Positions 15,027-23,663 are shown, numbered from the stretch's first letter. The stretch: 34,167 nt of DNA from an uncultured Collinsella sp. (GCA_902494715.1 CABUUJ010000019.1:1-34167); one strand, 5' to 3'. Notes: a model not told the origin generated them from the letters alone. Numbers and translations: made by a program.

Positions 15027-15383
15027 ATGCACGAGGTTGGCATTGTCAACGGCATACTCGATACAGTGATTCGCGCGGCGCGTGGGGCGGGGGCCTCGCG
15101 CGCCGTTTTGGTAACGCTGCGTATCGGGGATATGACCGAAGTTGTGCGCGAGGCGCTGGACTTTGCGTGGGAGACATTTCGCGATGAGGACCCGCTCACG
15201 CGGGGCTGCGAGCTCGCGGTTGAGGAGATTCACCCACAAAGTGAATGCCTGGACTGCGGCGAGGTCTTCGACCACGATCGCTTCCACTGTCGCTGTCCCC
15301 AGTGTGGTGGTGCCAACGTGCGCCTACTGCACGGCCGCGAGCTCGATATCGCGAGTATCGAAATCGAAACCCCCGACGATTAG
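15027..15383 (+). CDS. hypA: Hydrogenase/urease nickel incorporation protein HypA
   Basis: A nickel chaperone for [NiFe] hydrogenase maturation, acting with HypB. The N-terminal Met-His-Glu (MHEVGIVNGIL) supplies the nickel site. The zinc site is Cys74, Cys77, Cys90 and Cys93 (CLDC, CPQC). Length of 118 residues is typical. It starts 6 nt after tatC and is clearly in the tat operon, linking Tat export to hydrogenase maturation. No hydrogenase structural genes and no hypCDEF lie in the window. Confidence 0.96.
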   Translation: MHEVGIVNGILDTVIRAARGAGASRAVLVTLRIGDMTEVVREALDFAWETFRDEDPLTRGCELAVEEIHPQSECLDCGEVFDHDRFHCRCPQCGGANVRLLHGRELDIASIEIETPDD

Positions 15384-15403
15384 CCCGCTAGCCATCTGGT
15401 GAT

Positions 15404-15413
15404 GGGGTATAAA
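15404..15413 (+). promoter_or_regulatory. Candidate hypB promoter -10 region
   Basis: GGGG followed by TATAAA in the 55-bp gap between hypA and hypB. The same GGGGTAT pattern precedes tmk and comF. Confidence 0.4.
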
Positions 15414-15438
15414 GGGGCCAAAGTAAGGAGCGCTAAGT

Positions 15439-16122
15439 ATGGCTGAGAAAACGATTGATATCGCGTCGCCGATTCTGTCGCGCAACGAGCGCCTGGCAGA
15501 TCAGCTGCGTCAGCGATTTAATGAGACAAACACCTATGTGATCAACGTCTTGTCGAGCCCCGGTTCGGGCAAGACCACCACGATCCTGGGCACCAACGAG
15601 CGCCTGCGTGACAAGGCCGGCCTGCGCTGTGCCGTCATCGAGGGCGATATCGCCTCGGATGTCGACGCCATCACCATGAAGGAAGCCGGCATGCCCGCCA
15701 TCCAGATCAACACGGGCGGCCTGTGCCACCTTGAGGGCAATATGATCATGGAGGCCGTTGACGCGTTCGACCAGGCCGTTGGGCTCGATAACATCGATGT
15801 CATCTTTATCGAAAACGTGGGTAACCTGGTCTGCCCAGTCGACTTTGACCTGGGCGAGAACCTGTCCATCATGATCCTCTCGGTGCCCGAGGGCGACGAC
15901 AAGCCCATCAAGTACCCGGGCATCTTCCAGCACGCTGGCGCGCAGCTGCTCAACAAGGTCGACGTGGCTCCGGCTTTCGATTTTGACATGGATAGGTATA
16001 CTAAGACACTCGATGACCTCAATCCGCAGGCGCCGCGGTTTGCCGTGAGCGCGCGCAAGGGCGAGGGCATGGATGCCTGGTGCGATTGGCTCATCGGGCA
16101 GATTGAGCAAGCAAGGGCGTAA
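15439..16122 (+). CDS. hypB: Hydrogenase nickel incorporation GTPase HypB
   Basis: A SIMIBI-class GTPase that delivers nickel to the hydrogenase precursor. The P-loop SSPGSGKTT is at residues 39-47. EGDIASDVDA, GGLCHLEG (metal-binding Cys96-His97) and FIENVGNLVCPVDFDLGE follow, and LSVPEGDDKPIKYP and NKVD complete the G domain. It lacks the His-rich N-terminal nickel-storage stretch found in some HypB proteins. The 227-residue length fits the short form. ATG at 15439 follows AAGGAG. Confidence 0.96.
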   Translation: MAEKTIDIASPILSRNERLADQLRQRFNETNTYVINVLSSPGSGKTTTILGTNERLRDKAGLRCAVIEGDIASDVDAITMKEAGMPAIQINTGGLCHLEGNMIMEAVDAFDQAVGLDNIDVIFIENVGNLVCPVDFDLGENLSIMILSVPEGDDKPIKYPGIFQHAGAQLLNKVDVAPAFDFDMDRYTKTLDDLNPQAPRFAVSARKGEGMDAWCDWLIGQIEQARA

Positions 16123-16176
16123 GTCGGCCGCCATACGGGCGGGCGTAGCCGCAGAGATACGAGATAGGAGCCTCTT

Positions 16177-18771
16177 TTGAAGCTCATCATCGCCGAGAAA
16201 AACGACGCCGCGCGTCAGATCGCCGAGCGTCTGTCCACGGGCAAGCCCAAAAAGGACAAGGTGTACAACACCGCCATCTACCGTTTTGAGTGGAAGGGCG
16301 AGGAGTGCGTGACGATCGGCCTTGCCGGTCACATCCTTGCACCCGATTTTTGCGACAGCGTGCTGTTCGATAAAAAGCTGGGATGGTATTCGGTCACTGA
16401 GGACGGCGAGATGCTGCCGGCCGACATGCCCGATGGCCTGGCTCGTCCGCCTTACGACACCAAGCGTAAGCCGTTCCTTGCCGACGGCATCTCCATCAAG
16501 GGCTGGAAGCTCGAGAGTCTGCCCTATCTCACCTGGGCACCAGTCATTAAGTTGCCGGCCGAGAAAGAGCTCATTCGCTCGCTCAAGAACCTTGCCAAGA
16601 AGTCCGACAGCGTCATTATCGCCACGGACTTCGACCGCGAGGGCGAGCTGATCGGCTCGGACGCCCTCAACAAGGTGCGCGAGGTTGCGCCCGACTTGCC
16701 GGTCGCCCGCGCCCAGTATTCTTCGTTTACCAAGGCCGAGATTACGCAGGCCTTCGATAATCTCGTCTCGCTCGACCAGAATCTGGCTGACGCCGGCGAG
16801 AGCCGCCAGCACATCGACCTCATTTGGGGCGCGGTACTTACGCGCTACCTGACGCTCGCCAAGTTTGGCGGCTTTGGTAACGTGCGCTCTGCCGGCCGCG
16901 TGCAGACGCCGACACTCGCCCTGGTGGTCGAGCGCGAGCGCGAGCGCATGGCGTTTGTGCCCGAGGATTATTGGCAGATCCGCGGTATGGGTGCCGCGCA
17001 GGGTGCTGCCGAGGACGATCGCTTTAAGATCGCGCACAAGACGGCGCGCTTTACCGACAAGGATGCTGCTGAGACGGCGTACGGTCACGTTGACGGTGCC
17101 AGGACGGCAACCGTCGCCGCGGTGACCAAGCGCTCGCGCAAGCAGCAGCCGCCCACGCCGTTTGCGACCACCTCGCTGCAGGCTGCCGCCGCGGCCGAGG
17201 GCATCTCGCCTGCGCGTACCATGCGCATCGCCGAGTCCCTCTACATGGCGGGCCTCATCAGCTACCCGCGTGTCGACAATACCGTGTACCCTGCGACGCT
17301 CGATCTGGGCGCCGTGGTGAGCGACCTGGCAAAGATCAACCCGGCGCTGGCGCCCGTGTGCAAAAAGGTGCTTGCCGGTCCCATGAAGCCCACGCGCGGC
17401 AAGGTCGAGACCACCGACCACCCGCCTATCTATCCCACGGGCGAGGGCGATCCGTCCACGCTCGACGGCGGCCAGCGCAAGCTCTACGACCTCATCGCCC
17501 GTCGCTTCCTGGCAACGCTTATGGGTCCCGCGACCATCGAGAACACCAAGCTCGAGCTCGACGTCAACGGCGAGCCGTTCGTGGCCTCGGGCGACGTGCT
17601 CGTGACCCCTGGCTTTCGCGAGGCCTATCCGTACGGCCTTAAGCGCGACGAGCAGATGCCGCCGCTGGAGCAGGGCGATACGGTCGACGTGTTCGACATT
17701 AAGCTCGAGGCCAAGCAGACCGAGCCGCCCGCGCGCTACAGCCAGGGCAAGCTCGTGCAGGAGATGGAGAAGCGCGGCCTGGGTACCAAGTCCACGCGCG
17801 CGAGCATCATCGAGCGCCTGTACGCTGTGCGCTATCTCAAAAATGATCCCGTTGAGCCGAGCCAGCTGGGTATCGCCATCATCGACGCGCTGTCGCAGTT
17901 TGCCCCGCGCATCACGAGCCCCGATATGACCAGCGAGCTCGATGGCGATATGACCCGTGTGGAGCGCGGCGAGGATACCGAAGAGCATGTCGTGACGCAC
18001 TCGCGCGCGCTGCTGGCTGGCGTGCTCGACGAGCTGCTCAGGCACACGCAGGAGCTGGGCGACGCCATCAGCGACGCCGTCACGGCCGATGCGCGCGTAG
18101 GCGCCTGCCCCAAGTGCGGCAAGGACCTGGTTATGAAGACGAGCGCCAAGACCCGCGGCAGCTTCATTGGCTGCATGGGCTGGCCCGACTGCGACGTGAC
18201 CTATCCGGTGCCGAGCGGCGTCAAGGTAAGCCCGCTCGAGGGCGAGGCGGCCGTGTGCCCCGAGTGCGGCGCGCCGCGCATTAAGTGTCAGCCGTTCCGC
18301 CAGAAGGCCTTCGAGATTTGCGTGAACCCCACGTGCCCCACCAACTACGAGCCCGATCTTAAGGTGGGCGAGTGCAAGGTGTGCGCCGAGGCGGGACGCC
18401 ATGGCGACCTGATCGCGCACAAGAGCGAAAAGAGCGGCAAGCGCTTTATCCGCTGCACCAACTATGACGATTGCGGTGTGAGCTATCCGTTGCCGGCGCG
18501 TGGCAAGCTCGAGGCGACGGGCGAGACCTGCCCCGAGTGCGGCGCCCCCATCGTGGTGGTCAACACGGCGCGCGGTCCGTGGCGCATCTGCGTGAACATG
18601 GACTGCCCGACCAAGGAGAAGAAGCCCGCCCGCGGCCGCAAGACCACAACCAAGACGAGCACGGCGAAGAAGACGACCGCGGCCAAGAAGACCACGGCGG
18701 CCAAAAAGACGACCGCCAAAAAGACGACGGCCAAGAAGTCGACTACCAAAAAGACTGCTGCCGACAAGTAG
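16177..18771 (+). CDS. topA: DNA topoisomerase, type IA, with zinc ribbons and Lys-rich tail
   Basis: Relaxes negative supercoils by transient cleavage of one strand. The N-terminus (KLIIAEKNDAARQIAE) opens the Toprim domain, and the acidic triad is Asp151-x-Asp153-x-Glu155 (TDFDREGE). The catalytic Tyr is Tyr363 in GLISYPRVDNTVYP. After the toroid come four Cys4 zinc ribbons (from about CPKCGKDL on), then a Lys/Thr/Ala-repeat tail like histone H1. The TTG start at 16177 has AGGAG 6 nt upstream. At 864 residues, with this active-site context, it resembles archaeal-type TopA more than classical E. coli TopA. Whether the genome has a second type IA enzyme is unknown. Confidence 0.92.
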   Translation: MKLIIAEKNDAARQIAERLSTGKPKKDKVYNTAIYRFEWKGEECVTIGLAGHILAPDFCDSVLFDKKLGWYSVTEDGEMLPADMPDGLARPPYDTKRKPFLADGISIKGWKLESLPYLTWAPVIKLPAEKELIRSLKNLAKKSDSVIIATDFDREGELIGSDALNKVREVAPDLPVARAQYSSFTKAEITQAFDNLVSLDQNLADAGESRQHIDLIWGAVLTRYLTLAKFGGFGNVRSAGRVQTPTLALVVERERERMAFVPEDYWQIRGMGAAQGAAEDDRFKIAHKTARFTDKDAAETAYGHVDGARTATVAAVTKRSRKQQPPTPFATTSLQAAAAAEGISPARTMRIAESLYMAGLISYPRVDNTVYPATLDLGAVVSDLAKINPALAPVCKKVLAGPMKPTRGKVETTDHPPIYPTGEGDPSTLDGGQRKLYDLIARRFLATLMGPATIENTKLELDVNGEPFVASGDVLVTPGFREAYPYGLKRDEQMPPLEQGDTVDVFDIKLEAKQTEPPARYSQGKLVQEMEKRGLGTKSTRASIIERLYAVRYLKNDPVEPSQLGIAIIDALSQFAPRITSPDMTSELDGDMTRVERGEDTEEHVVTHSRALLAGVLDELLRHTQELGDAISDAVTADARVGACPKCGKDLVMKTSAKTRGSFIGCMGWPDCDVTYPVPSGVKVSPLEGEAAVCPECGAPRIKCQPFRQKAFEICVNPTCPTNYEPDLKVGECKVCAEAGRHGDLIAHKSEKSGKRFIRCTNYDDCGVSYPLPARGKLEATGETCPECGAPIVVVNTARGPWRICVNMDCPTKEKKPARGRKTTTKTSTAKKTTAAKKTTAAKKTTAKKTTAKKSTTKKTAADK

Positions 18772-18802
18772 CCGCACGGTCGAAACATCACCTAAAACAA
18801 AA

Positions 18803-18837
18803 ACGAGCGAGGACCTCAAAATCCTCGCTCGTTTTTT
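18803..18837 (+). terminator. Intrinsic terminator of topA
   Basis: ACGAGCGAGGA (18803-18813), an 8-nt loop, TCCTCGCTCGT (18822-18832), then TTTTTT. Confidence 0.93.
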
Positions 18838-18839
18838 AT

Positions 18840-18897
18840 CCGGCAGTTAGGGACGTTCCTTTTCTGCCGGCAGTTTAGGAACGTCCCTAACTGCCGG
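18840..18897. repeat. REP-like palindrome with 20-bp perfect arms
   Basis: CCGGCAGTTAGGGACGTTCC (18840-18859) is the exact complement of 18878-18897. The 18-nt loop contains a second palindrome, CTGCCGGCAG. It lies between the convergent ends of topA and the zinc-ribbon gene. Confidence 0.85.
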
Positions 18898-18915
18898 CTC
18901 GGGAACGACAAAGCG

Positions 18916-19899
18916 CTAGTTCACTTCGACGGGTTTGGCGCCGGGATAGCGCTCCTCAAAGTCTAGGCGGTACTTATTGTCATTGGTGCCCGCCACGTTG
19001 TCGCGCGACAGCGGCGCCACGATCTCATTCTTGTGGTCCGCAGGCTTGGCGTATTTCAGGCTGATCTCCCAGGCATCACAGATTGCGTCAATGCGGTGAT
19101 CCAGGTCGTCGTACAGGGCGATGATGTCCTTCCAGGAGCTGTAGTTCTTGGAGCTCGTCGGAACGTCTAGGTCCTCGACGATGTCGTAATACTGCTCGAT
19201 GGTGTCCTCCGTGCGCTCGGCGACGTCGGCGAGATTTTGACGGGTGGTTCGATCCTCTTCCAGATAGCTGCCGTTGAAGTTCTGCGCGCAGCCACGGACG
19301 TAGTTGTCGAGGTCTTCGAGCAAGTCGTAGTATTCGCTCAGTCGGCGGTAGAGGTTCTGCTCGGAGAGCGTTGCTTCGCCGCCATCCTCGTCGTCATCGT
19401 CATCATCGTCGTACAGGCTGTTGGGATCGCCGAGAGGCTTTAGGTCATCGTCGTCGACGTCATGGTGCAGCTTAGCTACCTCGGCAGTCGTCTGCGTGGC
19501 GGCGTTGTCGAAAGGCTTGATCACAAAGAAAACGACCAGGGCGATGATGATCGCCACCAGCACAACAATAACGGCGATAAGCGGCCCGGTGCCGCTCTTT
19601 TTGGGAGCGGGGGTCTGTGGCGAAGCGGGCGTGTATGCGGGAGCCGGCTCCTGTTGGGGCGAGCCGCTCGCGACGGGTATGCGCTGCGTGGTCTCGACGG
19701 CCGCAGGGCTTGCGGCGGGGTCGGGGCGATAGGCGAGGGGGTCGTCCGCCTTGGCTTGCGGCGTATCAAGGGAGCCGGTCTGCTCAAAAGCGGGCTGGCT
19801 ATCGCTCGCGGTTGTTTGCTCAACGGGTGCACCGCACGAGGTGCAGAACTTGGCATTATCTGCAAGAAGCTTGCCGCACGAGGCGCAATACCGAGACAT
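18916..19899 (-). CDS. Zinc-ribbon, single-pass membrane protein of unknown function
   Basis: About 327 residues. The N-terminal zinc ribbon has Cys5, Cys8, Cys19 and Cys22 (YCASCGK, FCTSCGAP). A Pro/Ala/Gln-rich cytoplasmic linker runs to one membrane helix (about residues 106-128, PLIAVIVVLVAIIIALVVFF). The exterior part begins with an Asp-run (DDDDDDDE) and then a helical, acidic domain rich in YYD and ED motifs. I chose the ATG at 19899 because AAAGGAG lies just upstream. Such zinc-ribbon membrane proteins are common in Gram-positive bacteria; their roles are mostly unknown. The acidic stretch might bind divalent cations, which is only a guess. Confidence 0.88.
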   Translation of the reverse strand: MSRYCASCGKLLADNAKFCTSCGAPVEQTTASDSQPAFEQTGSLDTPQAKADDPLAYRPDPAASPAAVETTQRIPVASGSPQQEPAPAYTPASPQTPAPKKSGTGPLIAVIVVLVAIIIALVVFFVIKPFDNAATQTTAEVAKLHHDVDDDDLKPLGDPNSLYDDDDDDDEDGGEATLSEQNLYRRLSEYYDLLEDLDNYVRGCAQNFNGSYLEEDRTTRQNLADVAERTEDTIEQYYDIVEDLDVPTSSKNYSSWKDIIALYDDLDHRIDAICDAWEISLKYAKPADHKNEIVAPLSRDNVAGTNDNKYRLDFEERYPGAKPVEVN

Positions 19900-19967
19900 T
19901 GCCACTCCTTTCGCCACATTTCAATGCAATACGACGATTATACCCAGCGTCCAAAATTCCCCATCAT

Positions 19968-20036
19968 AAGTTGCGGTGAAATAGGGACTGTTTGGCGGTC
20001 TCAGAGCTTCAATCAGTCCCTATTTCACCGCAACTT
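19968..20036. repeat. REP-like palindrome with 23-bp perfect arms
   Basis: The arm 19968-19990 (AAGTTGCGGTGAAATAGGGA then CTG) is the exact complement of 20014-20036, with a 23-nt loop. It lies upstream of the tmk promoter, between divergent genes. Confidence 0.87.
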
Positions 20037-20076
20037 TGGAAAGGCACCTTTAGCCATTGGGGACGCACCGAGCACT

Positions 20077-20086
20077 GGGGTATCAT
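20077..20086 (+). promoter_or_regulatory. Candidate tmk promoter -10 region
   Basis: GGGG directly followed by TATCAT, with GAGC 5 nt further upstream. The comF promoter at 23677-23686 has the same arrangement. Confidence 0.4.
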
Positions 20087-20140
20087 GGCTTGGTTGATAT
20101 ATATCTGCATTTACGCGCCTTGTAGGAAGGGGCTGCGCCC

Positions 20141-20824
20141 ATGGCTTTTGAGCCCGCTCAACATAGCTTCATTACGCTCGAGGGTGTCGATGGCGCCGGT
20201 AAATCTACGCAGGCGCGCCTGCTTGCCCGTGCGCTCGAGCTCGCTGGCTACCAGGTTGTGAGCCTGCGCGAGCCGGGCGGTACCGCCATCAGCGAAAAGA
20301 TCCGTGCTCTGCTGCTCGACCCTGCCAATACGGCGATGGGCGACACCTGCGAGTTGCTGCTCTACGAGGCGGCACGCGCTCAGTTGGTGCACGAGGTCAT
20401 CGCGCCCGCCCTTGCTGCCGGCAAGGTGGTCCTGTGCGATCGCTTCTACGATTCCACGACCTGCTACCAGGCGTTTGCCGATGGCCTCGATCGTCAGATG
20501 GTGCGCGATGCCAACAACCTGGCTGTCGCCGGTGCGCATCCGGCGCTCACGCTCGTCTATCACATCACGCCCGAGCAGGCGGCGCTGCGCATGGCCGCCC
20601 GTGGTGCGGCCGATCGCATGGAGGCCAAGGGCATGGCCTTCCAGGAGCGCGTCTATCAGGGATTTTGTGCCATTGCTGCCGAGGAGCCAGACCGCGTAAA
20701 GCTCATCGACGCCACTGCGACCGTCGAGGAAGTCTTCGAGAAGACGGTCGAGCAGATTCGCGCGCACGGTCTCGACATCCCCCAGGATGCCGTCGCCGCC
20801 GCGCTTGCCCAGGAGGCCGAGTAA
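20141..20824 (+). CDS. tmk: Thymidylate kinase
   Basis: Phosphorylates dTMP to dTDP in dTTP synthesis. The P-loop FITLEGVDGAGKST is at about residues 10-23. LREPGGTAISEKIR is the dTMP-binding DR/E-P-G-G motif, and LCDRFYDSTTCYQ the DRxxxS region. The 227-residue length is normal. ATG at 20141 follows GGAAGGGG. It leads an operon tmk-holB-PSP1; B. subtilis has the same order with additional genes between. Confidence 0.97.
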   Translation: MAFEPAQHSFITLEGVDGAGKSTQARLLARALELAGYQVVSLREPGGTAISEKIRALLLDPANTAMGDTCELLLYEAARAQLVHEVIAPALAAGKVVLCDRFYDSTTCYQAFADGLDRQMVRDANNLAVAGAHPALTLVYHITPEQAALRMAARGAADRMEAKGMAFQERVYQGFCAIAAEEPDRVKLIDATATVEEVFEKTVEQIRAHGLDIPQDAVAAALAQEAE

Positions 20825-20825
20825 C

Positions 20826-21953
20826 ATGGCCCCCGCTCAGGCAAGTCTGCTGGCCAAGCTCGACACCCAGGAACGCGTGCGCGACTTTTTGACCAACGCC
20901 ATCGCAAGCGGCCGCGCATCGCACGCCTACCTGTTCTTGGGCGCGCCCGGTGCCGGTAAGCTCGACGCCGCGTGGGCGCTCGCCCAAGCCTTCCTGTGCG
21001 AGCAGGACGGCTGCGGCTCATGCGATAGCTGCGTGCGCGTCGCCCGCCATACACACCCCGATGTGCACTATTACACGCCCGAGAGCGCCACGGGCTACCT
21101 CATCGCCCAGACCCGCGAGCTGCTCGACGACGTGCCGCTGGCGCCCATCCGTGCCAAGGCCAAGGTCTACATCATCGACCGTGCCGAGCAGCTGCGCGCC
21201 AACACCGCCAACGCACTGCTCAAAACACTCGAGGAGCCGCCCGAGGACGTTATGTTCATCCTGCTGGGCACCTCGGCAGACGTGATGTTGCCCACCATCG
21301 TGAGCCGCTGCCAGTGCGTGCCGTTTCGGCTGGTATCGCCCGCCGTCGCCGCGCAGGCCGTGAGTCGCGCCACCGGTCAGGACCCTGCGCGTTGCCGCAT
21401 GGCCGTCGCCGTAGCGGGAAGCCCCACGCGTGGCATCGAGTTCCTCAAGAGCGCCGAGCGCCAGGACGCCCGCCGTCAGATGGTCCGCGCCATCGATTCG
21501 CTTATCGCCGCCGACGAGGCCGACGTGCTCAGTCGCGCCAAGTCACTCATCGTCGCCGTTAAGGCGCCGCTCGCCGAGGTCAAGTCCACGCAGGAAAAGG
21601 TGCTCGAGCAAAACGCCGACTACCTGTCGCGTGGAGCATTGAAGCAGCTTGAGGACCGCAACAAGCGCGAACTCAACGCGCGCGAGCGTTCGGGTATCAT
21701 GGAAGCGCTGGCGAGCGCGCGGACGCTCATGCGCGACGTGCTGCTGACGCTTCAGGACGAGGCGGCCGACGTGGTAAACGAAGACGTGCGCGACACGATC
21801 GGTCGGCTTGCCGCCGCGACCAATGTTGCGGGTGCCACCCGGGCGCTCGAGGCAGTCGCGACCGCCGAGCGCAACATCGCCAGAAACGTTACTCCCCAGC
21901 TGGCCATCGAGGTCATGCTGTTCGATATCAGGAAGGCACTGAAATGCCGTTAG
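20826..21953 (+). CDS. holB: DNA polymerase III clamp-loader subunit delta'
   Basis: A subunit of the AAA+ clamp loader that places the sliding clamp on DNA. The P-loop-like segment GAPGAGKLD (about residues 39-47) has Leu where an active ATPase has Ser or Thr, as expected for a non-hydrolysing delta' subunit. The zinc module is Cys58, Cys63, Cys66 and Cys69. The ALLKTLEEPP motif and the SRCQ arginine-finger region (TIVSRCQCVPF) are standard. ATG at 20826 begins 1 nt after the tmk stop, with AGGAGG inside the end of tmk. The gene end overlaps the next start by 10 nt. Confidence 0.93.
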   Translation: MAPAQASLLAKLDTQERVRDFLTNAIASGRASHAYLFLGAPGAGKLDAAWALAQAFLCEQDGCGSCDSCVRVARHTHPDVHYYTPESATGYLIAQTRELLDDVPLAPIRAKAKVYIIDRAEQLRANTANALLKTLEEPPEDVMFILLGTSADVMLPTIVSRCQCVPFRLVSPAVAAQAVSRATGQDPARCRMAVAVAGSPTRGIEFLKSAERQDARRQMVRAIDSLIAADEADVLSRAKSLIVAVKAPLAEVKSTQEKVLEQNADYLSRGALKQLEDRNKRELNARERSGIMEALASARTLMRDVLLTLQDEAADVVNEDVRDTIGRLAAATNVAGATRALEAVATAERNIARNVTPQLAIEVMLFDIRKALKCR

Positions 21954-23635
21954 TCGTACCCGTTAAGTTTACCTACGCCTCGCGCGACCTGTGGTTCGAT
22001 CCGCAGGATCTGGATATCCTCGAGGCCGATTATGCCATTTGCTCCACCGAGCGCGGAACCGAGATCGGCCTGGTCACGGCCGATCCCTTCGAGGTGCCGC
22101 AAGATGAGATCGGTCAGCCGCTCAAGCCCGTGCTGCGCGTGGCGAGCGACATCGACCTGCAGCTTGCCGACGACCTGGCCATCCAGGGCGACGAGGCCAT
22201 GGTCGACTTCCGCCGCCTGGTCAAGGAGCTCGACCTCGAGATGAAGCCGGTCGGCGTCGAGTACCTGTTTGGCGGCGAGAAGGCCGTGTTCTACTTTGCG
22301 GCCGAGGAGCGCGTCGATTTTCGCCAGCTCGTCAAGGACCTGTCCTCGACGCTGCACATTCGCGTCGACATGCGCCAGATCGGCGTGCGCGACGAGACCC
22401 GCCTGGTGGGTGGCTACGCCCAGTGCGGACAGGAGCTCTGCTGCACGCGCTTTGGCGGACAGTTTGAGCCCGTCTCGATTCGCATGGCAAAAGAGCAGGA
22501 CCTGCCGCTCAACTCGTCCAAGATCAGTGGCGTGTGCGGTCGCCTGATGTGCTGCCTGCGCTACGAGTTCGAGGCCTACAAGGACTTTAAGAGCCGAGCG
22601 CCCAAAAAGAAGACACTCATCGATACGCCGCTTGGCAAGGCGCGTATCCAGGAGTATGACACGCCGCGTGAGCAGCTGGTGCTGCGCCTGGAGAACGGCA
22701 AAGTCTTTAAGGTCAACCTGGCCGATATGACGTGCTCGGAGGGCTGCAAAAAGAAGGCCGCCGAGCAGGGCTGCAACTGCCGCCCCGACTGCGTGACGCG
22801 CGACGTGCTCGAGCGCATCGAGTCGCCCGAGATGCGCCTGGCGCTCATGGAGCTCGATCGCGAGAACGGCGTCGACGTGGGCGATGGCCTGTCGAGTGCC
22901 GACCGTCTGGCCGGCACGTCGATGCCCAAGCGTCGTCGTCGCGATGCCGAATCCGATGCTCGCGCCGGTCAGGGTCAGGGCGAGGGCCGTGGCCGTGGAA
23001 AGGGTCGCGGCAAGGCCGAGGCACCCGAGGCCGAGGGGGCGGCCGATGGCCGTCGCCGCCGCAAGCGCGCGGGCTCGGGCGATGCTACCGAGGCTGCAGC
23101 CGCGGGCAAGAACGCCTCTCGCGAGCGCGAGGTTCAGCAACCCCAGCAGCAGAATCGCGGCGGTGGCATGAACCCCACACGTCGCCGCCGCCGTCATCTG
23201 TCGAGCGAGGAGCGCGAGGACGCCTTCCGCGCCGCAGCTGCTCGCGAGGCTGGTGCCGCTTCCAAGGGCGCCTCGGCCTCCGATGCGCCTGCCGACAAGG
23301 GCGGCAAGTCACGTGGCGAGGAGGAGCGCACGCCGCGTCCGCGCCGTCGCCATTCCTCGGGCGCGCAGCAGAAGCCCTCAGTGCCCTCCGTGGCCGATCA
23401 GGTCTCGGATGGCGAGGTCAAGGTCACGCGCCGTCGTCCCGGGGATGGCGGGGGAGCGGCTGCCAAGGCTTCGCGTGGCGCCGCTCGCGACGAGCGCGAG
23501 CCGCGCGGTGGCGAGGGCTCGGCCGACCAGGGTCAAAAGCGCCGTCGCCGTCGCCGTTCCCGCAAGCCGCGCCAGGATGGCGGCGAGGGCTCGACTCCGT
23601 CTTCGTCCGCACCGCAACCGCCCGCCGGCGAATAA
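21944..23635 (+). CDS. PSP1-domain protein (RicT/YaaT type) with long basic disordered tail
   Basis: In B. subtilis the orthologous YaaT/RicT joins RicA and RicF in a complex that controls RNase Y-dependent mRNA processing and phosphorelay-linked development, and holds Fe-S clusters. The PSP1 core fills about residues 1-260, including GGYAQCGQELCCTRFGG, ISGVCGRLMCCLRYE and a later Cys cluster (SEGCKKKAAEQGCNCRPDC) suitable for metal or Fe-S binding. From about residue 320 to 563 the protein is low-complexity and very rich in Arg, Gly, Ala and Glu (GRGRGKGRGK, RRRRR runs). Typical RicT is about 275 residues. The start at 21944 overlaps holB, indicating translational coupling. Confidence 0.9.
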   Translation: MPLVVPVKFTYASRDLWFDPQDLDILEADYAICSTERGTEIGLVTADPFEVPQDEIGQPLKPVLRVASDIDLQLADDLAIQGDEAMVDFRRLVKELDLEMKPVGVEYLFGGEKAVFYFAAEERVDFRQLVKDLSSTLHIRVDMRQIGVRDETRLVGGYAQCGQELCCTRFGGQFEPVSIRMAKEQDLPLNSSKISGVCGRLMCCLRYEFEAYKDFKSRAPKKKTLIDTPLGKARIQEYDTPREQLVLRLENGKVFKVNLADMTCSEGCKKKAAEQGCNCRPDCVTRDVLERIESPEMRLALMELDRENGVDVGDGLSSADRLAGTSMPKRRRRDAESDARAGQGQGEGRGRGKGRGKAEAPEAEGAADGRRRRKRAGSGDATEAAAAGKNASREREVQQPQQQNRGGGMNPTRRRRRHLSSEEREDAFRAAAAREAGAASKGASASDAPADKGGKSRGEEERTPRPRRRHSSGAQQKPSVPSVADQVSDGEVKVTRRRPGDGGGAAAKASRGAARDEREPRGGEGSADQGQKRRRRRRSRKPRQDGGEGSTPSSSAPQPPAGE

Positions 23636-23663
23636 CGCCCGCGAGCGGATTTAGCCCGCCTTG

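Noticed and set aside
15433..18819. Very long open frame (over 1100 codons) on the minus strand opposite hypB and topA
   Set aside because: It mirrors two well-identified plus-strand genes. Long antisense frames arise from GC-rich third positions, and the translation is low-complexity, rich in Ala, Leu, Arg and His, with no domain.
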